A stretch of DNA of 64,000 nt from Nocardioides sp. TF02-7. Its GTDB lineage: Bacteria > Actinomycetota > Actinomycetes > Propionibacteriales > Nocardioidaceae. Positions 1-8,585 of the stretch are shown here, in pieces (within the stretch, counting starts at the first letter, position 1; every line of letters starts with the position of its first letter). The stretch lies in NCBI RefSeq assembly GCF_022437945.1, contig NZ_CP092535.1, positions 1,178,001 to 1,242,000 of the forward strand, given 5' to 3'. The notes below the pieces were generated by a model that saw only the letters and a program-made list of their open reading frames with translations, was not told the DNA's origin and searched no databases. The position numbers were made by a program, and so were the translations under genes.

Positions 1-1
1 C

Positions 2-49
2 ATGCCGGTCGCGGCCGCCGCGTCGCCGGCCGGCGTGCGGCGGTTCTGA
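2..49 (+). CDS. possible C-terminal tail of a gene cut by the window edge
   Basis: From base 2 an open frame runs through 15 codons to TGA at 47-49 and ends in AGVRRF. The next gene on the other strand ends at 75, so this would be a convergent neighbour. The fragment is too short for recognition. It could equally be intergenic. Confidence 0.2.
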   Translation: MPVAAAASPAGVRRF

Positions 50-74
50 CCTGGTCTGGGGGCGGCCGAGCCCC

Positions 75-2707
75 TCAGCCCGCCGGCAGCAGCGCCAGCT
101 CGTCCTCCGCGGCCGCGTCGACCGCGGCCCGGCCGAACGGCCACGGGAGGGTCTCGCCGCGGGCCCACAGGTCGGTCTGGTCGGTGTAGTGCTCGTGGAA
201 GGCGTGGCCCGAGACGCCCGTCATCGAGATCCAGCGCGCGGCGTCGAGGTCGTCCAACGGCACCACCATCCGCATCGACGGCGCCCACGACACCTCGTAG
301 CCCTCGACCGCGTCCCACCCGGTCGCGTTGGGGATCGACCCGCCGCCGGCGACCTCCCAGCCGCCGCGGTTGAAGAGCCGCTCGACCGGGCCGATCCCGG
401 ACTCGCCGAGGGTGCTGTTGCGCAGCTCGAGCCGGTGCAGCCGGCCCCACGACCACTCCTCGGCGTTGGGCGAGAGCCGCGCGGTCAGCTCGTCCCGGGC
501 GGCGCGCATCGCCTCCTCCAGGACCTGGTCGCGGGTCTCGACCTCGGTGGTCGTGTCGACGTCGTCCCACCAGGGGTCGCCGGGCCGGGTCACCAGGTCG
601 GCCACGACCGCGAACCACCGCTCCCCGCCGTCGGGCCACAGCTCCTCCGGCAGCTCGTCGTGGAACGTGAGCTCCAGCAGGTGGCGCCACACCGCGTTGA
701 AGTAGGCCGCGGGGGCGCTGTCGGAGGGCTGCTGGAAGTCCCAGCGCCGCAGCAGCTCGCGACCGTCGGAGTAGTAGCCGCGCGGCAGCTCGACGCGGAG
801 CAGGTACGGCGTCAGGACCGGCGCCAGCGGGTTGCGGTCGTCGAGCTGCACCGCCGTCATGTCGTCGACGCTCAGCGCGTCGTCGGCCTCCAGCAGCGCG
901 CTGATCCGTGCGGACCGGTAGCCGCGGTCCCAATCGTCGGTGAGGTGGTAGGGGTAGCCGCTGCGGTCGCCGACCACCGCCTGGTTGGCGGTGACGACGA
1001 GACCGGACTCCGGGTCGAGCACCCGCGGCAGGGCGTCGAACGGCACGTAGCGGCCGGTCCAGTCGTTGCGCGGCAGCCAGCCGGCGGTGGGCAGCCGCCC
1101 GTCGTTGCCGGCCCGCCGGACCGGCACCCGCCCGGTCGCCTGGTAGCCGACGTGGCCCGCGGTGTCGGCGTACACGACGTTCTGGCCGGGGGCCGCGAAG
1201 TCGGCGAGGGCGGCGCGGAAGGAGCGCCAGTCGTGGGCGACGTTGAGCGCGAACAGCGCGTCGGCCGTCGGGTGGGGGTCGAGCGCGGTCCACGCCAGCG
1301 AGACCGCGTGCTCCCAGGAGCCCCGGTGCGGCACGACGCCGCTCTCCCCCGCGTCGGTCACCAGCTCGCCGAGGTCGCCCGCCACGTCGGAGAGGATCGG
1401 GCCGTGCGCGGTGGCGCGGACGGTCAGCTCGACGTCGTCGCCGCCGCGCACCTCGATCGTCTCGACGCGGGTGGCGAGCCGTCGCAGCCGCCCGCCGTGC
1501 TGCCAGCGGTCGCCGCGGATCCGCTCGACGTAGAGGTCGGTCGTGTCCGGCGCGAGGTTGGTGAACCCCCAGGCGATGTCGGCGTTGTGGCCGATCACCA
1601 CCCCCGGCACGCCGGAGAAGCTGAAGCCCGCGACGTCGAGGGGGGCACTCGCGGGTGACCGCCCGGCAGTGGAGCCCGACCTGCATCCACACGCCCGGCA
1701 CCGAGACGCCGAGGTGCGGGTCGTTGGCGAGGATCGGCGCCCCGGTGGTGGTGCGGTCGCCGGAGGCCGCCCAGGCGTTGCTGCCGACGCCGTCGCCGCG
1801 GCCGAGGAGCGGAGGCACGGCGGCGGCCGCCTCCCGCACCGCCGCGAGCGCCTCCTCCACCGCCGGACCCGTGGGCGGCCGCTGCGCCGCGGCGCCGCCG
1901 GCGTCCTGGTCGAAGACCCGGCCGACCACCGCGCCCTGCTCGACGATCGGCGGGTGCTGGTCGTAGGGGTAGCCGGGGGAACAGGGCGGCCGCCCGCTCC
2001 TCGCCGACCGCCGCCGCGGTCAGCGCCCGCCCGATCTCGTCGTCGAGGTTGCCCTTGAGGTCCCACGCCATCGCCTTCAGCCACGCGATCGAGTCGACGG
2101 CGGTCCAGGCGGCCGGCGTGTAGTCGAGCCCGGAGAGGTCGAGGACGGCGTACTCCAGCGAGATCTCCGACAGCGACCGGTCCTCGAGGTAGGCGTTGAC
2201 GCCCTCGGCGTAGGCGTCGAGCAGGTCGCGGGTCGCGGGCTCGAGCATGGTGAGCTCCTGCTGCGCGACCTGCCGCCAGCCGAGCGTGCGCACCACCCGG
2301 TCGGTGTCGAGCCCCGCCTCGCCGAACAGCTCGGAGAGCCGGCCGGCGGTGGCGTGGCGCCGCACGTCCATCTCGAAGAACCGCTCCTGGGCGTGCACGA
2401 AGCCCTGCGCCAGCATCAGGTCGTGCATCGTCCCGGCGTAGATCTGCGGGATGCCGTGGTCGTCGCGCAGCACCTCGACCTCGCCCTCCAGGCCGGAGAT
2501 CTCGACCTCGCCCGAGGTCTGCGGCCACGGCCGGCGCACCAGCGCCACGGCCAGGACCAGCGTGAGCACGAGGACCAGCACCAGCCCGGCCGCGACGTAC
2601 GCCGTCCACCGCAGCGACGCGGGAAGCGCGCGGAAGCCGCCGGGACGGGCAGCGGGTGGGGTCGCGGCGGGGCCGCTCTCGTCTGCGTCGACCATGGTGG
2701 GCGTCAT
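75..2707 (-). CDS. penicillin acylase family Ntn hydrolase (two apparent frameshifts)
   Basis: Amidohydrolase of the penicillin acylase family. Members cleave acyl groups from beta-lactams, N-acyl homoserine lactones or acyl amino acids and mature by self-cleavage before a catalytic Ser. ATG at 2707 is followed by one hydrophobic segment (about residues 36-58), so the protein is membrane-anchored or exported. The alpha-chain part contains DDHGIPQIYA and FVHAQERFFEMD. The catalytic Ser codon is 1780-1782, within GSNAWAASGDRTTTG. The beta-chain follows, for example IGHNADIAWGFTN. Total length is about 877 codons, the usual precursor length. The frame changes near 1975 and near 1645, each beside a G run. 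All three pieces carry family motifs, so sequence error is more likely than decay. Substrate cannot be told from sequence. Confidence 0.88.
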
Positions 2708-2773
2708 TGTGCCGCCCGCCTCGGGCTGCCGTAGTATTGGCAGTCGTCACGCGAGAGTGCCAACGGAGATCCG

Positions 2774-3100
2774 ATGCCGACCTACCAGTACGCCTGCACC
2801 GACTGCAGCCACGCCTTCGAACAGTTCCAGAGCTTCTCCGACGACGCGCTCACGGTCTGCCCGGAGTGCTCCGGCCGGCTCCGCAAGGTGTTCAACGCCG
2901 TGGGCGTCGTCTTCAAGGGCTCCGGGTTCTACCGCACCGACAGCCGCAGCACCGCGGGCGCCGGCAGCTCCGGGGGCTCGTCCTCGAGCAGCTCGGAGAG
3001 CTCGTCGTCCGGCTCGTCGACCAGCTCCTCGAGCTCGTCGAGCAGCTCCTCCTCCGGCTCCAGCAGCAGCGCGGCCGCGGCCGCCCCCGCCTCCAGCTGA
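2774..3100 (+). CDS. FmdB-family zinc ribbon protein with Ser-rich tail
   Basis: Small regulatory-type zinc ribbon protein (FmdB/CxxC family) of 108 residues. Two CxxC knuckles are visible at Cys8/Cys11 and Cys29/Cys32, and would bind one zinc. The N-terminal 60 residues match the family. The rest is a low-complexity Ser/Gly tail ending in an Ala run, probably disordered. ATG at 2774 has a GGAG ribosome site (2765-2768). The gene is divergent from the acylase, sharing a 66-bp intergenic region. The molecular role of the family is not firmly known. Confidence 0.85.
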   Translation: MPTYQYACTDCSHAFEQFQSFSDDALTVCPECSGRLRKVFNAVGVVFKGSGFYRTDSRSTAGAGSSGGSSSSSSESSSSGSSTSSSSSSSSSSSGSSSSAAAAAPASS

Positions 3101-3117
3101 CCGGCCGGCGGCCGGTC

Positions 3118-3177
3118 GAGGCGGTCTGATCGAGGCGGTCTGATCGAGGCAGGCTGATCGGGGCGGGCTGATCGGGG
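3118..3177. repeat. 14-bp tandem repeat, about four units
   Basis: Unit GAGGCGGTCTGATC at 3118-3131 and 3132-3145 is repeated exactly, followed by two degenerate copies to 3173 and a partial one. It lies just after the FmdB stop codon. Probably slippage-generated; no function seen. Confidence 0.75.
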
Positions 3178-3261
3178 CCGGCCGGCCCGGACTGTCGGCC
3201 CGCCTGTGGACAACCGCGCCGGCGGGTGCGGAGCGACCCCGCTGCCGCCTAACGTCGCCGC

Positions 3262-3912
3262 ATGCGACCTCACCCCGACCGGGCGTCGGCCCGTGCCCGG
3301 CTCCGCGACCGGCTGACCGAGCTGCGGCGCGCGGTGCTGCGCCGCCGCCGCCTCCTCGCCGTGCTGTGCACCGCCGGCGCGGTCGGTGCGGGCGTGCAGG
3401 CCGCCCGTCCGCCGGAGCCGCCCGGCGCCTCGCTGCTCGTGGCGGCCCGCGACCTGCCTGCGGGCACGACGCTGGCCGACGACGACGTCCGGCTGACGAC
3501 CGTGCCGCCCGACGCCGTGCCCGACGGCGCGGTCGAGGCGCCGGCCGGGGCCCTGCTGGCCGCGCCGCTGCGCGCGGGTGAGCCGGTGACCGACGTGCGG
3601 CTGGTGGGTCCGGGGCTCGCGGAGGGAGCGCCGGGCACGACCGCGATGCCGGTGCGGCTCTCCGACGCCGACCAGGCGGCGCTGCTGACGGTGGGCGACC
3701 GGATCGACGTCCTCGCCACCGACCCGCAGACCGGCAGCACCGACGTCGTGGCGCCCGGAGCGCTCGTCGCGGCGGTGCCCGAACCGGCCGGCGCGGCCGC
3801 CGACCCGTTGTCGGGGCGGCTGGTCGTCCTCCTCGTCGACGACGACGAGGTGGCCCGGATCAGCAGTGCCGCCGCCTCGTCACTGATGACGTACGCGTGG
3901 GAACCCCGCTAG
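3262..3912 (+). CDS. SAF-domain protein, CpaB/RcpC-like
   Basis: 216-residue protein with an Arg-rich N-terminus, a single hydrophobic segment (about residues 33-46) and a SAF domain (about 55-115; LLVAARDLPAGTTLADDDV is typical). The C-terminal half (TVGDRIDVLATDP...) resembles CpaB/RcpC, which in Flp (tad) pilus systems is a periplasmic assembly protein. No other pilus gene lies nearby, so a pilus role is only inferred. It ends about 60 bp before mscL, and a 6-bp hairpin (GCCCTG/CAGGGC, 3931-3948) lies between them. Confidence 0.75.
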   Translation: MRPHPDRASARARLRDRLTELRRAVLRRRRLLAVLCTAGAVGAGVQAARPPEPPGASLLVAARDLPAGTTLADDDVRLTTVPPDAVPDGAVEAPAGALLAAPLRAGEPVTDVRLVGPGLAEGAPGTTAMPVRLSDADQAALLTVGDRIDVLATDPQTGSTDVVAPGALVAAVPEPAGAAADPLSGRLVVLLVDDDEVARISSAAASSLMTYAWEPR

Positions 3913-3970
3913 GTTCGGGCCAGCCTAGAGCCCTGGCGACGCAGGGCGCCGATCCCCGAGGAGGAGTGGG

Positions 3971-4336
3971 ATGGACGGATTCAAGAATTTCCTGATGCGC
4001 GGCAACCTCATCGAGATCGCCGTGGGCCTGATCATGGCGCTCGCCTTCACCGAGGTGGTCACCACGTTCACCGACATGTTGATGGGCTTCATCGGCAAGA
4101 TCGGCGGCCAGCCCGACTTCAGCAGCGCGGAGCTCGCCGGGGTCAACGTCGGCCTGTTCATCAACGCCGTGATCGCGTTCCTGATCCTCGGCGCGGTCGT
4201 CTACTTCCTGATCGTGGTCCCCTACACCAAGGCGAAGGCCCGGTTCCTGCCGGAGGAGATCGCCGGCCCCACCGAGGTCGAGCTGCTGATGGAGATCCGC
4301 GACTCCCTGGCGGCCAGGGGCGACAAGGGGGTCTGA
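3971..4336 (+). CDS. mscL: large-conductance mechanosensitive channel MscL
   Basis: Homopentameric channel of the cell membrane that opens under high tension to release solutes during osmotic downshock. At 121 residues it is close to the usual size. The pore-lining first helix is intact (FLMRGNLIEIAVGLIMALAF), with a second membrane helix near residues 62-88 and a charged cytoplasmic C-terminal helix. ATG at 3971 is preceded by GAGGAGG (3958-3964), a strong ribosome site. The frame is intact. Confidence 0.95.
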   Translation: MDGFKNFLMRGNLIEIAVGLIMALAFTEVVTTFTDMLMGFIGKIGGQPDFSSAELAGVNVGLFINAVIAFLILGAVVYFLIVVPYTKAKARFLPEEIAGPTEVELLMEIRDSLAARGDKGV

Positions 4337-4367
4337 CCGGACGCCGGCCGGGGCGCGCGGCCGACGC

Positions 4368-4565
4368 TCAGCCGTGGTGCGGCGGCACCTGCGACCGCAG
4401 CCACCGCTCCGACGCCGGCTCCTCGTCGGGCGCCTCGGCGTCCCGCTCGTCGCGGGTGGTCTCGGGCAGCACGTCGCCGAAGACCTCGGCCAGCCGCCGG
4501 CGGCGCTCCCAGTCGGCCTCCCGGCGCGGACGGCGTACGTCGTCGCGGCGTTGCTCGTCGGTCAC
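4368..4565 (-). CDS. small charged hypothetical protein
   Basis: About 65 residues from GTG at 4565, rich in Arg, Glu and Asp, with no membrane segment or known domain. It starts 11 bp after the LCP stop codon in the same direction, so it is probably the second gene of that operon. The start is chosen because an upstream extension in this frame would overlap the LCP gene. Function unknown. Confidence 0.55.
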   Translation of the reverse strand: MTDEQRRDDVRRPRREADWERRRRLAEVFGDVLPETTRDERDAEAPDEEPASERWLRSQVPPHHG

Positions 4566-4575
4566 GGCGCTCCCG

Positions 4576-5920
4576 TCAGCACAGGCCCGCCCGCTCGCGG
4601 GCCTCGTCGGAGAGCCCGTCGTCGGTGTCGTCGGTGCCCGTGTCGGACCCGTCGGTCCCGTCCGTCCCGTCCGTGGCGCTCGGGTCGTCGGTGCCGTTGG
4701 GGTCATCGGTGCCGCTGGGGTCGCTCGCCTCGCCGCGCGGCGGCTCGGACCCGTCGGGCCGCTCGGCGGCGCTGATCGACTCGTCGGTGAACTGCTCGGT
4801 CAGCGGCCTGTCCTTGCGCACCAGCCGCCACAGCTTGCCGACCTCGGGGAGCCACTCGACGCGATTGGGGTCGATGGTGGAGTACTGCCACGGCGTGGTC
4901 ACGAACCGGACGTTGTCGAGGCCGACGCCCTGGAAGCTGCGACCCAGGCTGACCAGGTCCTGCGGGTCCTCGTAGTCGGTGGTGATCGAGTCGGTGACCG
5001 CGTTGACGAACCCGACCAGCCGGTCGAGGCGGGTGAGCATGCCGGCCGACACCGCCTTGTTGATCATCGCGGCCATGAACGCCTGCTGGCGGCGGATCCG
5101 GTTGGGGTCGGTGCCGTCGCCGACGTTGCGGACCCGGACGTAGCCGAGCGCCTCGTCGCCCTTGAGCTCACGGGTGCCGGCCTCGAGGTGGATGTTGGCC
5201 TTGTCGTCGTCGATCTCCTCGGGGATGCAGACCTCCACCCCGCCGAGGGCGTTGACCATGTCGCGGAAGCCCTGGAAGTCGATGACGAGGTAGTTGTCGA
5301 CCCGGATGTCGGTGAGCTGCTCGAACTGCTGGATCGTGCACGCCGGCCCGCCGAGCGAGAACGCCTCGTTCCACATGGCGTTCTCCGCGCCCGGGATCTC
5401 GGTGACGCCGTCCTCCTCGTAGCAGGTGGGGCGGTCGACGAGCGTGTCCCGCGGGATGCTGATGCCGTAGGCGTCCTGCCGGTCCGCGGAGAGGTGGAGC
5501 AGGATCGTGGTGTCGGAGCGCTCGCCGTCGCCCACCAGCCCGTCGATGTTGTTGCCGGCCCCCTCACGGGTGTCGGAGCCCATCACCAGGATGTCGAGCG
5601 GCTCCTGCGGCCCGGCGACCTCCTCGTTCTCCGGCCGGTCCTTCAGCTGGGAGGAGAGGTCCTTGCTGTCGAGGTTGCCGCTCCAGTTGTTGTAGACGAG
5701 CACCGTGGCGCCCGCCGTCCCCGTCCCGAGGGCCAGCAGCGTCGCCGTGATCACCCGGGCGACGGTGCGCCGCTTCCGCGCCCGCCGCTTGCCCCGGCCC
5801 TGCCGGCCGGCGACCGAGGTCGCCGTACGCCGTGCACGCGGCCCCCCGACGCCCGCCGGGCGCGGCTGCGGGGACGTCGGTCCCTCCGGTGCTCTCAGGG
5901 CTGCCGGGGTTGTCGGTCAT
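4576..5920 (-). CDS. LytR-CpsA-Psr (LCP) family cell-wall polymer ligase
   Basis: LCP proteins transfer lipid-linked glycopolymers (teichoic acid or arabinogalactan type) to peptidoglycan outside the membrane. The protein has an Arg/Lys-rich cytoplasmic tail, one membrane helix (VITATLLALGTGTAGATVLV), then an LCP domain with DILVMGSDTR, ISIPRDTLV and RRQQAFMAAMINKA, holding the conserved Asp/Arg residues. The C-terminus is a long Asp/Thr/Gly/Ser tail. ATG at 5920 gives a proper basic leader only if one base of the six-G coding-strand run (5842-5847) is removed; otherwise the start would be GTG 5754 just before the helix. I prefer 5920 plus an indel. Confidence 0.88.
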
Positions 5921-6116
5921 CGATCACCTGGTGATGTCAATCGGGGCGCTGCGCTCCGTGGCGCGTCCAAGGTACGGGGACGCCCAGCCGACCCCTCCGC
6001 ACCATTGTGCGTCGCGGGGGCGCGGGGTGAAAACTCGGGCGGGTGTACGGGTGTACGGGTGTACGGGCGGGTGGGTGGTGGGATGAGTGGGATGGCCGGG
6101 TGGCGGGGGTGGCGGG
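5921..6116. other. intergenic region with 8-bp tandem repeat
   Basis: Between the LCP start and the first dispersed repeat. The only structure seen is GTGTACGG repeated three times at 6043-6066, followed by G/T-rich sequence. It must also hold the LCP promoter, but no convincing -35/-10 pair was picked out. Confidence 0.5.
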
Positions 6117-6204
6117 CGACGTGAGGTTTCCCCGGCCGACCGGGGAAACCTCAACTTGTCGGGCAAAGCAATGCCGGACAAGTGGAGGTTTGCCCGTCAC
6201 GTCG
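6117..6204 (+). repeat. dispersed 88-bp double-hairpin repeat, copy 1
   Basis: Ends are inverted (CGACGTGA/TCACGTCG). Hairpin I has perfect 13-bp arms, GAGGTTTCCCCGG (6123-6135) and its complement (6140-6152), with loop CCGA. Hairpin II has 20-nt arms 6146-6165 and 6172-6191 with two mismatches. The two hairpins share the AAACCTC arm (6146-6152) and so exclude each other. Copies 2 to 4 lie at 35190, 54495 and 63198. This copy lies between an LCP gene and tRNA-Arg. Confidence 0.9.
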
Positions 6205-6272
6205 CCGTCCAGAGCCGACGCGGGCCCGGATCCGGCGGGCTCGGGGTCGACCTGCGAGAATGCGCGGGTCCC

Positions 6273-6345
6273 GCCCCCGTAGCTCAGTGGATAGAGCAGC
6301 CGCCTCCTAAGCGAAAGGTCGTAGGTTCGACTCCTACCGGGGGCA
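6273..6345 (+). tRNA. tRNA-Arg (anticodon CCT)
   Basis: Clover-leaf with a perfect 7-bp acceptor stem GCCCCCG/CGGGGGC (6273-6279, 6338-6344), D arm GCTC/GAGC and T arm GTAGG-TTCGACT-CCTAC. Anticodon loop CTCCTAA gives anticodon CCT at 6306-6308, reading AGG. The anticodon stem is unusual: only the three loop-proximal pairs form, and positions 27-43 (G/A) and 28-42 (C/A) do not pair. CC follows the discriminator A, so part of CCA is encoded. Confidence 0.93.
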
Positions 6346-6460
6346 CCGGGTGACGCGCGAGCTCGTACGCGGGCCGGCGGCGCCGGCTCACCGCCGGCAA
6401 CCCCACCGGCAACCCCGCCGGCCGCCGCAACCCGATCGCCCTCCGGCGCGTCGTAGAGGC

Positions 6461-6538
6461 ATGGTGCTCTGGACAGCGGCAGCGGTGATGTGGGCGGTCG
6501 TGCTCGTCGTGGCGGCGGTGGCGGTCGCGCGGAGGTAG
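6461..6538 (+). CDS. possible 25-residue single-helix membrane peptide
   Basis: ATG 6461 to TAG 6536-6538 encodes one hydrophobic helix (WTAAAVMWAVVLVVAAVAVA) flanked by an Arg-Arg end. An AGAGG lies just upstream but close to the ATG. There is no homology basis; it is listed because single-helix peptides of this form occur elsewhere in the window (42944, 54339). Confidence 0.3.
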   Translation: MVLWTAAAVMWAVVLVVAAVAVARR

Positions 6539-6570
6539 CCCGCCGAGCGGCCGCACCTCGCGCCGGGCGC

Positions 6571-7761
6571 CTACTCCACGCGCTCGAACCTCATCCCGGC
6601 CGCCTGCAGCCGCCCCAGCAGCGCGTTGCCCATCGCCTGGGCGGTGGTGACCTGACCCGCGGTCGGCGGGTTGTCGTCGAGCGCGAGGCAGAGCGCGGCC
6701 TCGCCGAGCATCTTCGCGGTCTCGGTGTAGCCGGGGTCGCCCCCGGACACCCGGGTGTGCACGGTCGCGCCGCCGCCCTCGGCGACGAGGTCGACGGTGA
6801 ACCACGACCGCTCCCGCTTCCGCTCGCTCGGCCCGCTGCCCTGCGGCACCCGCTTGCCGAGCTGCTCGCGCAGCGGCCGCACCTGCGCAGCGAGGGCGAG
6901 TGTCGTGGCGCCCACGGCACCGCCGACGGCGTAGGGGAGGGTCTTGGTGCCGGCGTAGTGGGAGTAGCGGAAGTCCGGGCCGTACGCCGCCAGCGCGGCG
7001 CCGCTGCGCGCCACGACGAACGGGTCGATGGTGGGCAGCGGGAGCAGCCAGTAGCCGAGCAGCTTGTCGCGCCCCGGCTTGCCCGACACCGCCCGGGACC
7101 GGCGGCCCTGGGGGCGCGGCTCGACCCGCCGCCGCTCCTGCATCGCCGCCCGCATCTGCTTGGCGCGGGAGAACGCGCCGAGCGCGGAGTGGAAGGTGCC
7201 GCCGGAGACCGCGCCGCCCGCGCGCACCACGCCGCGCATCCGCACCGGCACCGTGACCGGGCCGCCGAGCGCCTCGGTGAGCTGCTGCACCGTGAAGTAG
7301 GCGCCGAGGTCGTGCGGGACCGAGTCGAAGCCGCACGCGTGCACGAGCCGGGCGCCGCTGGCCTCGGCGGTCGCGTGGTGCTCGAGGTAGGTGCGGTCGA
7401 CGAACTCCGGCTCGCCGGTCAGGTCGACGTAGTCGGTGCCCGCCCGGGCGCACGCGGCGACGAGCGGACCGCCGTGCTGCAGGTAGGGGCCGATCGTGGT
7501 CGCGACCACCCGGGTCCGGCCAACGACGTCGTCGAGGGCGGCGCCGTCCGTCAGGTCGACGACGAGCAGGTCGAGCCCCGCCCATCGCGGATCCGTCGTG
7601 GCCAGCCGGTCGCGCACCGCCTCGAGCTTCTCCCGGCTGCGACCGGCGAGCGCCCACCGCAGCCCGTCCGGCGCGTGCGCCGCGAGGTAGTCGGCGGTCA
7701 GCCCGCCGGTGAAGCCGGTCGCCCCGAAGAGCACGACGTCGTACGTGCGCGCGTCAGCCAT
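6571..7761 (-). CDS. saccharopine dehydrogenase-like NADP-binding reductase
   Basis: Rossmann-fold oxidoreductase of the saccharopine dehydrogenase superfamily, closest in pattern to mycobacterial trans-acting enoyl reductases and their unassigned relatives. The N-terminal nucleotide-binding motif VVLFGATGFTGGLTADYLA is at residues 9-27, followed by the AGRSREKL loop that commonly selects NADP. 396 residues, one intact frame. ATG at 7761 is chosen because it sits directly before the Rossmann strand; ATG 7770 in the same frame would add three residues. No lipid or polyketide genes lie beside it, so the substrate is unknown. Confidence 0.8.
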   Translation of the reverse strand: MADARTYDVVLFGATGFTGGLTADYLAAHAPDGLRWALAGRSREKLEAVRDRLATTDPRWAGLDLLVVDLTDGAALDDVVGRTRVVATTIGPYLQHGGPLVAACARAGTDYVDLTGEPEFVDRTYLEHHATAEASGARLVHACGFDSVPHDLGAYFTVQQLTEALGGPVTVPVRMRGVVRAGGAVSGGTFHSALGAFSRAKQMRAAMQERRRVEPRPQGRRSRAVSGKPGRDKLLGYWLLPLPTIDPFVVARSGAALAAYGPDFRYSHYAGTKTLPYAVGGAVGATTLALAAQVRPLREQLGKRVPQGSGPSERKRERSWFTVDLVAEGGGATVHTRVSGGDPGYTETAKMLGEAALCLALDDNPPTAGQVTTAQAMGNALLGRLQAAGMRFERVE

Positions 7762-7881
7762 GCCGGCCATCGTGCCAGCCCCGCACGACCTGCCGAAGCC
7801 GTCGTGCCGCCCGCCTCGTCTGGACTGACCGGAGCGAGGAAGCGAGGAACGAGCGACCGAGCGCAGGGAGGGAAGACGAGG

Positions 7882-7971
7882 CGTCCGGGGCGGCACGACA
7901 CGCGCGAGCGGAGCGAGCGCAATTGGATCGTCCGGGGCGGCACGACACGCGCGAGCGGAGCGAGCGCAGTT
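7882..7971. repeat. 43-bp direct repeat in a divergent intergenic region
   Basis: CGTCCGGGGCGGCACGACAC and the following 23 bases occur at 7882-7924 and again at 7929-7971 with one mismatch. The pair sits between the reductase and sigma-factor genes, and its end is 67 bp before the sigma GTG. A nearby variant without the first half lies at 7830-7862. No function is evident; it may overlap the sigma gene promoter. Confidence 0.8.
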
Positions 7972-8037
7972 CAGATGGAACCTCCGGCGCCGGACGTGCC
8001 GTCGTACCGTCAGCAGCCCACCACCGACGGAGAGCAC

Positions 8038-8585
8038 GTGGACAGAGACAGCGAGCAGGCGTACGCGGCGTACGTCGAGCAGGCGTGGGGGTGCGCTCGT
8101 GCGGGCCGCGGTGTTCCTCGGCGCGCAGCCGCACGAGGCGGAGGACCTGGCGCAGACCACGCTGGTGCGGTGCTACACCGGTTGGGACAAGGTGAGCCGT
8201 GCCGACAACCGCGACGCCTACGTCTACCGGATGCTGCTCAACTGCCTGCGCGACTCCCGGCGCACCCGGTGGTGGAAGGACCGGGCGAGCACGGGGGGCG
8301 CTCGACGACGACAGCCGCAGCCGCGCCGCGGGCCGGGTGGCGGACGCGGCCGACGCGGCGGAGGCGGTCGCGGTGGCCGACGCCGTGCACCGGGCGCTGG
8401 CGTGCCTGACCAAGCCCAACCGGGACGTGGTGGTGCTGCGGTACTTCGTGCAGCTCAGCGAGCGGCAGACCGCCGACGTCCTCGGCGTGCCGCCCGGCAC
8501 CGTGAAGAGCCGGCTCTCGCGCGCCCTCGCGCAGCTGGCTGCCAACGACCATCTCCTCGACCTCAGCGGAGGGACCTCGCGATGA
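8038..8585 (+). CDS. SigE-family ECF RNA polymerase sigma factor (two apparent frameshifts)
   Basis: Extracytoplasmic-function sigma factor of the actinobacterial SigE-like family. GTG 8038 opens with DRDSEQAYAAYVEQAWG. Region 2 follows (RAAVFLGAQPHEAEDLAQTT, then YVYRMLLNCLRDSRR), then region 4 (ERQTADVLGVPPGTVKSRLS), about 180 residues in total. The frame changes near 8088 (GTGGGGGTG) and near 8294 (six-G run), but all parts are conserved. Its stop codon overlaps the ATG of the beta-propeller gene (ATGA, 8582-8585). Such coupling is typical of a sigma factor and the membrane protein that controls it. Confidence 0.88.

Noticed and set aside
75..2707. Acylase pseudogene
   Set aside because: Two frame breaks exist, but catalytic Ser and all motifs are conserved and the same type of break occurs throughout the window.
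6043..6066. Regulatory iteron
   Set aside because: Only three copies of an 8-bp unit in low-complexity G/T sequence; slippage explains it.
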